Positions 63,068 through 64,000 of a stretch of DNA of 64,000 bases are shown one piece after another (within the stretch, counting starts at the first letter, position 1; each line of letters starts with the position of its first letter). The position numbers were made by a program, and so were the translations under genes. The stretch is from NCBI RefSeq assembly GCF_014652535.1, contig NZ_BMYZ01000001.1, forward strand, positions 2,108,001 through 2,172,000, given 5' to 3'. This DNA is from Cellvibrio zantedeschiae (lineage in GTDB: Bacteria; Pseudomonadota; Gammaproteobacteria; Pseudomonadales; Cellvibrionaceae). The notes beneath the pieces were generated by a model. It did no database searches, had not been told where the DNA came from, and saw only the letters and a program-made list of their open reading frames with translations.

Positions 63068-64000
63068 TTAGGAGTGCATTACATTTTTGCTTTGATTCCT
63101 TTGCGGTCCGCTAACAGCAATCACTTTTATAAGATTGGCGGCATCCACCGGTTTTACGAAATAATGATGAAAACCCGCTGCCAATGATTTTTTTTTATTA
63201 GTCTCCTGGCTATAACCTGTAACAGCAATATAAGTTGCACTTGCTGTTTCGGGCATGGCACGCAATTGGGCGGTTAGCTCGTTGCCATCCATATCAGGTA
63301 ACCCTATATCCAGAATACAAATGTGTGGGCAAACTGAGCGCGCGCGTTTAATAGCATCAAACGCCGTGTATTCGATAAACACATCATGTCCTGCTGCTTC
63401 TAAAAAAACTGCCAGAGAATCAGCAGCATCTTTATTGTCATCCACTATCATCAAACGCAATGGTTGAAATAACGCAGGTGAATATTCATTTTTTTGTTGC
63501 GGCATAAAATCTTCGGGAAAATTAGCTTCGGAGAAACGCGGCAAGCTAACCGAAAAAACACTGCCCTCGCCTAAACCCTTGCTCAATACCTTCACACTTC
63601 CGCCATGAGACACTACTAAATTTTTAACTAACGCCAAACCCAATCCCAAGCCGCCTTGAGAACGGTCAGATGTACGTTTGGCCTGCGCAAATAAATCGAA
63701 TACCTGGGGAACCATTTCCGGCGAAATACCAATTCCATCGTCAGCAAATTCCAACACCACTTCGTTAGGCGATAAAAGAAATTGTACAGAAATATGGCCG
63801 TGCTCCTGCGTATATTTAGAGGCGTTGTTTAATAGGTTGGCGAAGACTTGTATCAACCGATTAACGTCACCCAATACGGTCACTGGCTCATCGGGTAAAT
63901 CAACAGATAATTTTTGTTGTTTGAGATTAATTTGCGGACTAACTTGTTCAACCGCATGAGATACCAACACGGCTAGATCCAAAGGCTCTTTTTGTAACCG
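63068..64000 (-). CDS. Hybrid sensor histidine kinase, C-terminal part (cut by window end)
   Basis: 310 visible codons, open through base 64000. HATPase_c domain (INLKQQKLSVDLPDEPVTVL, NLLNNASKYTQEHGHISVQF, ADDGIGISPEMVPQVFDLFA, GGLGLGLALVKNLVVSHGGS) followed by a receiver (RLMIVDDNKDAADSLAVFLE; Asp in CILDIGLPDMDGNE; Lys in YFVKPVDAANL). The sensor and HisKA domains lie beyond the window. Convergent with the LysR gene with 9 bases between stops. Signal unknown. Confidence 0.93.
   Translation of the reverse strand, partial: RLQKEPLDLAVLVSHAVEQVSPQINLKQQKLSVDLPDEPVTVLGDVNRLIQVFANLLNNASKYTQEHGHISVQFLLSPNEVVLEFADDGIGISPEMVPQVFDLFAQAKRTSDRSQGGLGLGLALVKNLVVSHGGSVKVLSKGLGEGSVFSVSLPRFSEANFPEDFMPQQKNEYSPALFQPLRLMIVDDNKDAADSLAVFLEAAGHDVFIEYTAFDAIKRARSVCPHICILDIGLPDMDGNELTAQLRAMPETASATYIAVTGYSQETNKKKSLAAGFHHYFVKPVDAANLIKVIAVSGPQRNQSKNVMHS

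Overview
The window reads as a chromosomal stretch of a heterotrophic, aerobic gammaproteobacterium. Protein sequences, gene order and the style of the intergenic repeats suggest Cellvibrio or a close relative (Cellvibrionaceae); this is an inference from similarity remembered, not from a search. Most of it is ordinary housekeeping DNA with short intergenic spaces. No rRNA, tRNA, CRISPR array, prophage or complete transposon was seen.

Region by region. 1-5264: two DUF1989 proteins and a 1200-residue biotin carboxylase annotated by tradition as urea carboxylase, more likely a guanidine-degradation operon (carboxyguanidine deiminase plus guanidine carboxylase). 5325-13409: an ECF sigma factor with a DUF2892 membrane protein, a Ycf46-like AAA ATPase, coq7, a lytic transglycosylase, an ArsR/SRPBCC pair, marC, pncC, trhO and bolA. 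13702-18834: a small basic protein, galTK, dgkA, an MJ1255-type glycosyltransferase and arfB. 18842-21890: the envelope-stress locus rpoE-rseA-rseB-rseC. 22187-32699: nadB, sdhE-cptA, ygfZ, an HDOD protein, ung, a peroxiredoxin, a periplasmic binding protein and gcvP. 32823-38364: a VOC protein, a TonB-dependent receptor, two membrane proteins and a lactonase.

38601-41293 is the most clearly foreign segment: A/T-rich, all genes on one strand, no assignable housekeeping function, and punctuated by integron recombination sites. One 133-bp attC site is well supported, because its outer core GCATAAC is the exact complement of the GTTATGC that opens the same cassette 523 bp upstream. Further candidate cores, a truncated attC copy and a 212-bp inverted-repeat element suggest a decaying, integrase-less cassette cluster.

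41415-48156: a molybdenum hydroxylase operon (XdhC, MocA, IorA, IorB), a YciI-like protein, a 16-cysteine copper-storage-like protein and a flavin reductase. 48340-49632: a CAP-domain lipoprotein. 49715-59390 is a signalling operon: a response regulator-GGDEF-EAL protein, a 2288-residue soluble hybrid histidine kinase with thirteen 92-residue HAMP-pair repeats (the architecture of fungal group III/Nik1 osmosensor kinases), and a CheR-like protein with eroded catalytic motifs. 59953-64000: an HTH protein with two DUF5985 membrane proteins, a secreted metallo-beta-lactamase-fold protein divergent from a LysR regulator, and the C-terminal part of another hybrid kinase.

Two intergenic copies (about 1401-1600 and 23830-24165) of a dispersed element carry several hairpins whose stems differ in sequence while the loop stays AGGA/AGGGA-like. 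One copy sits inside the putative guanidine operon.
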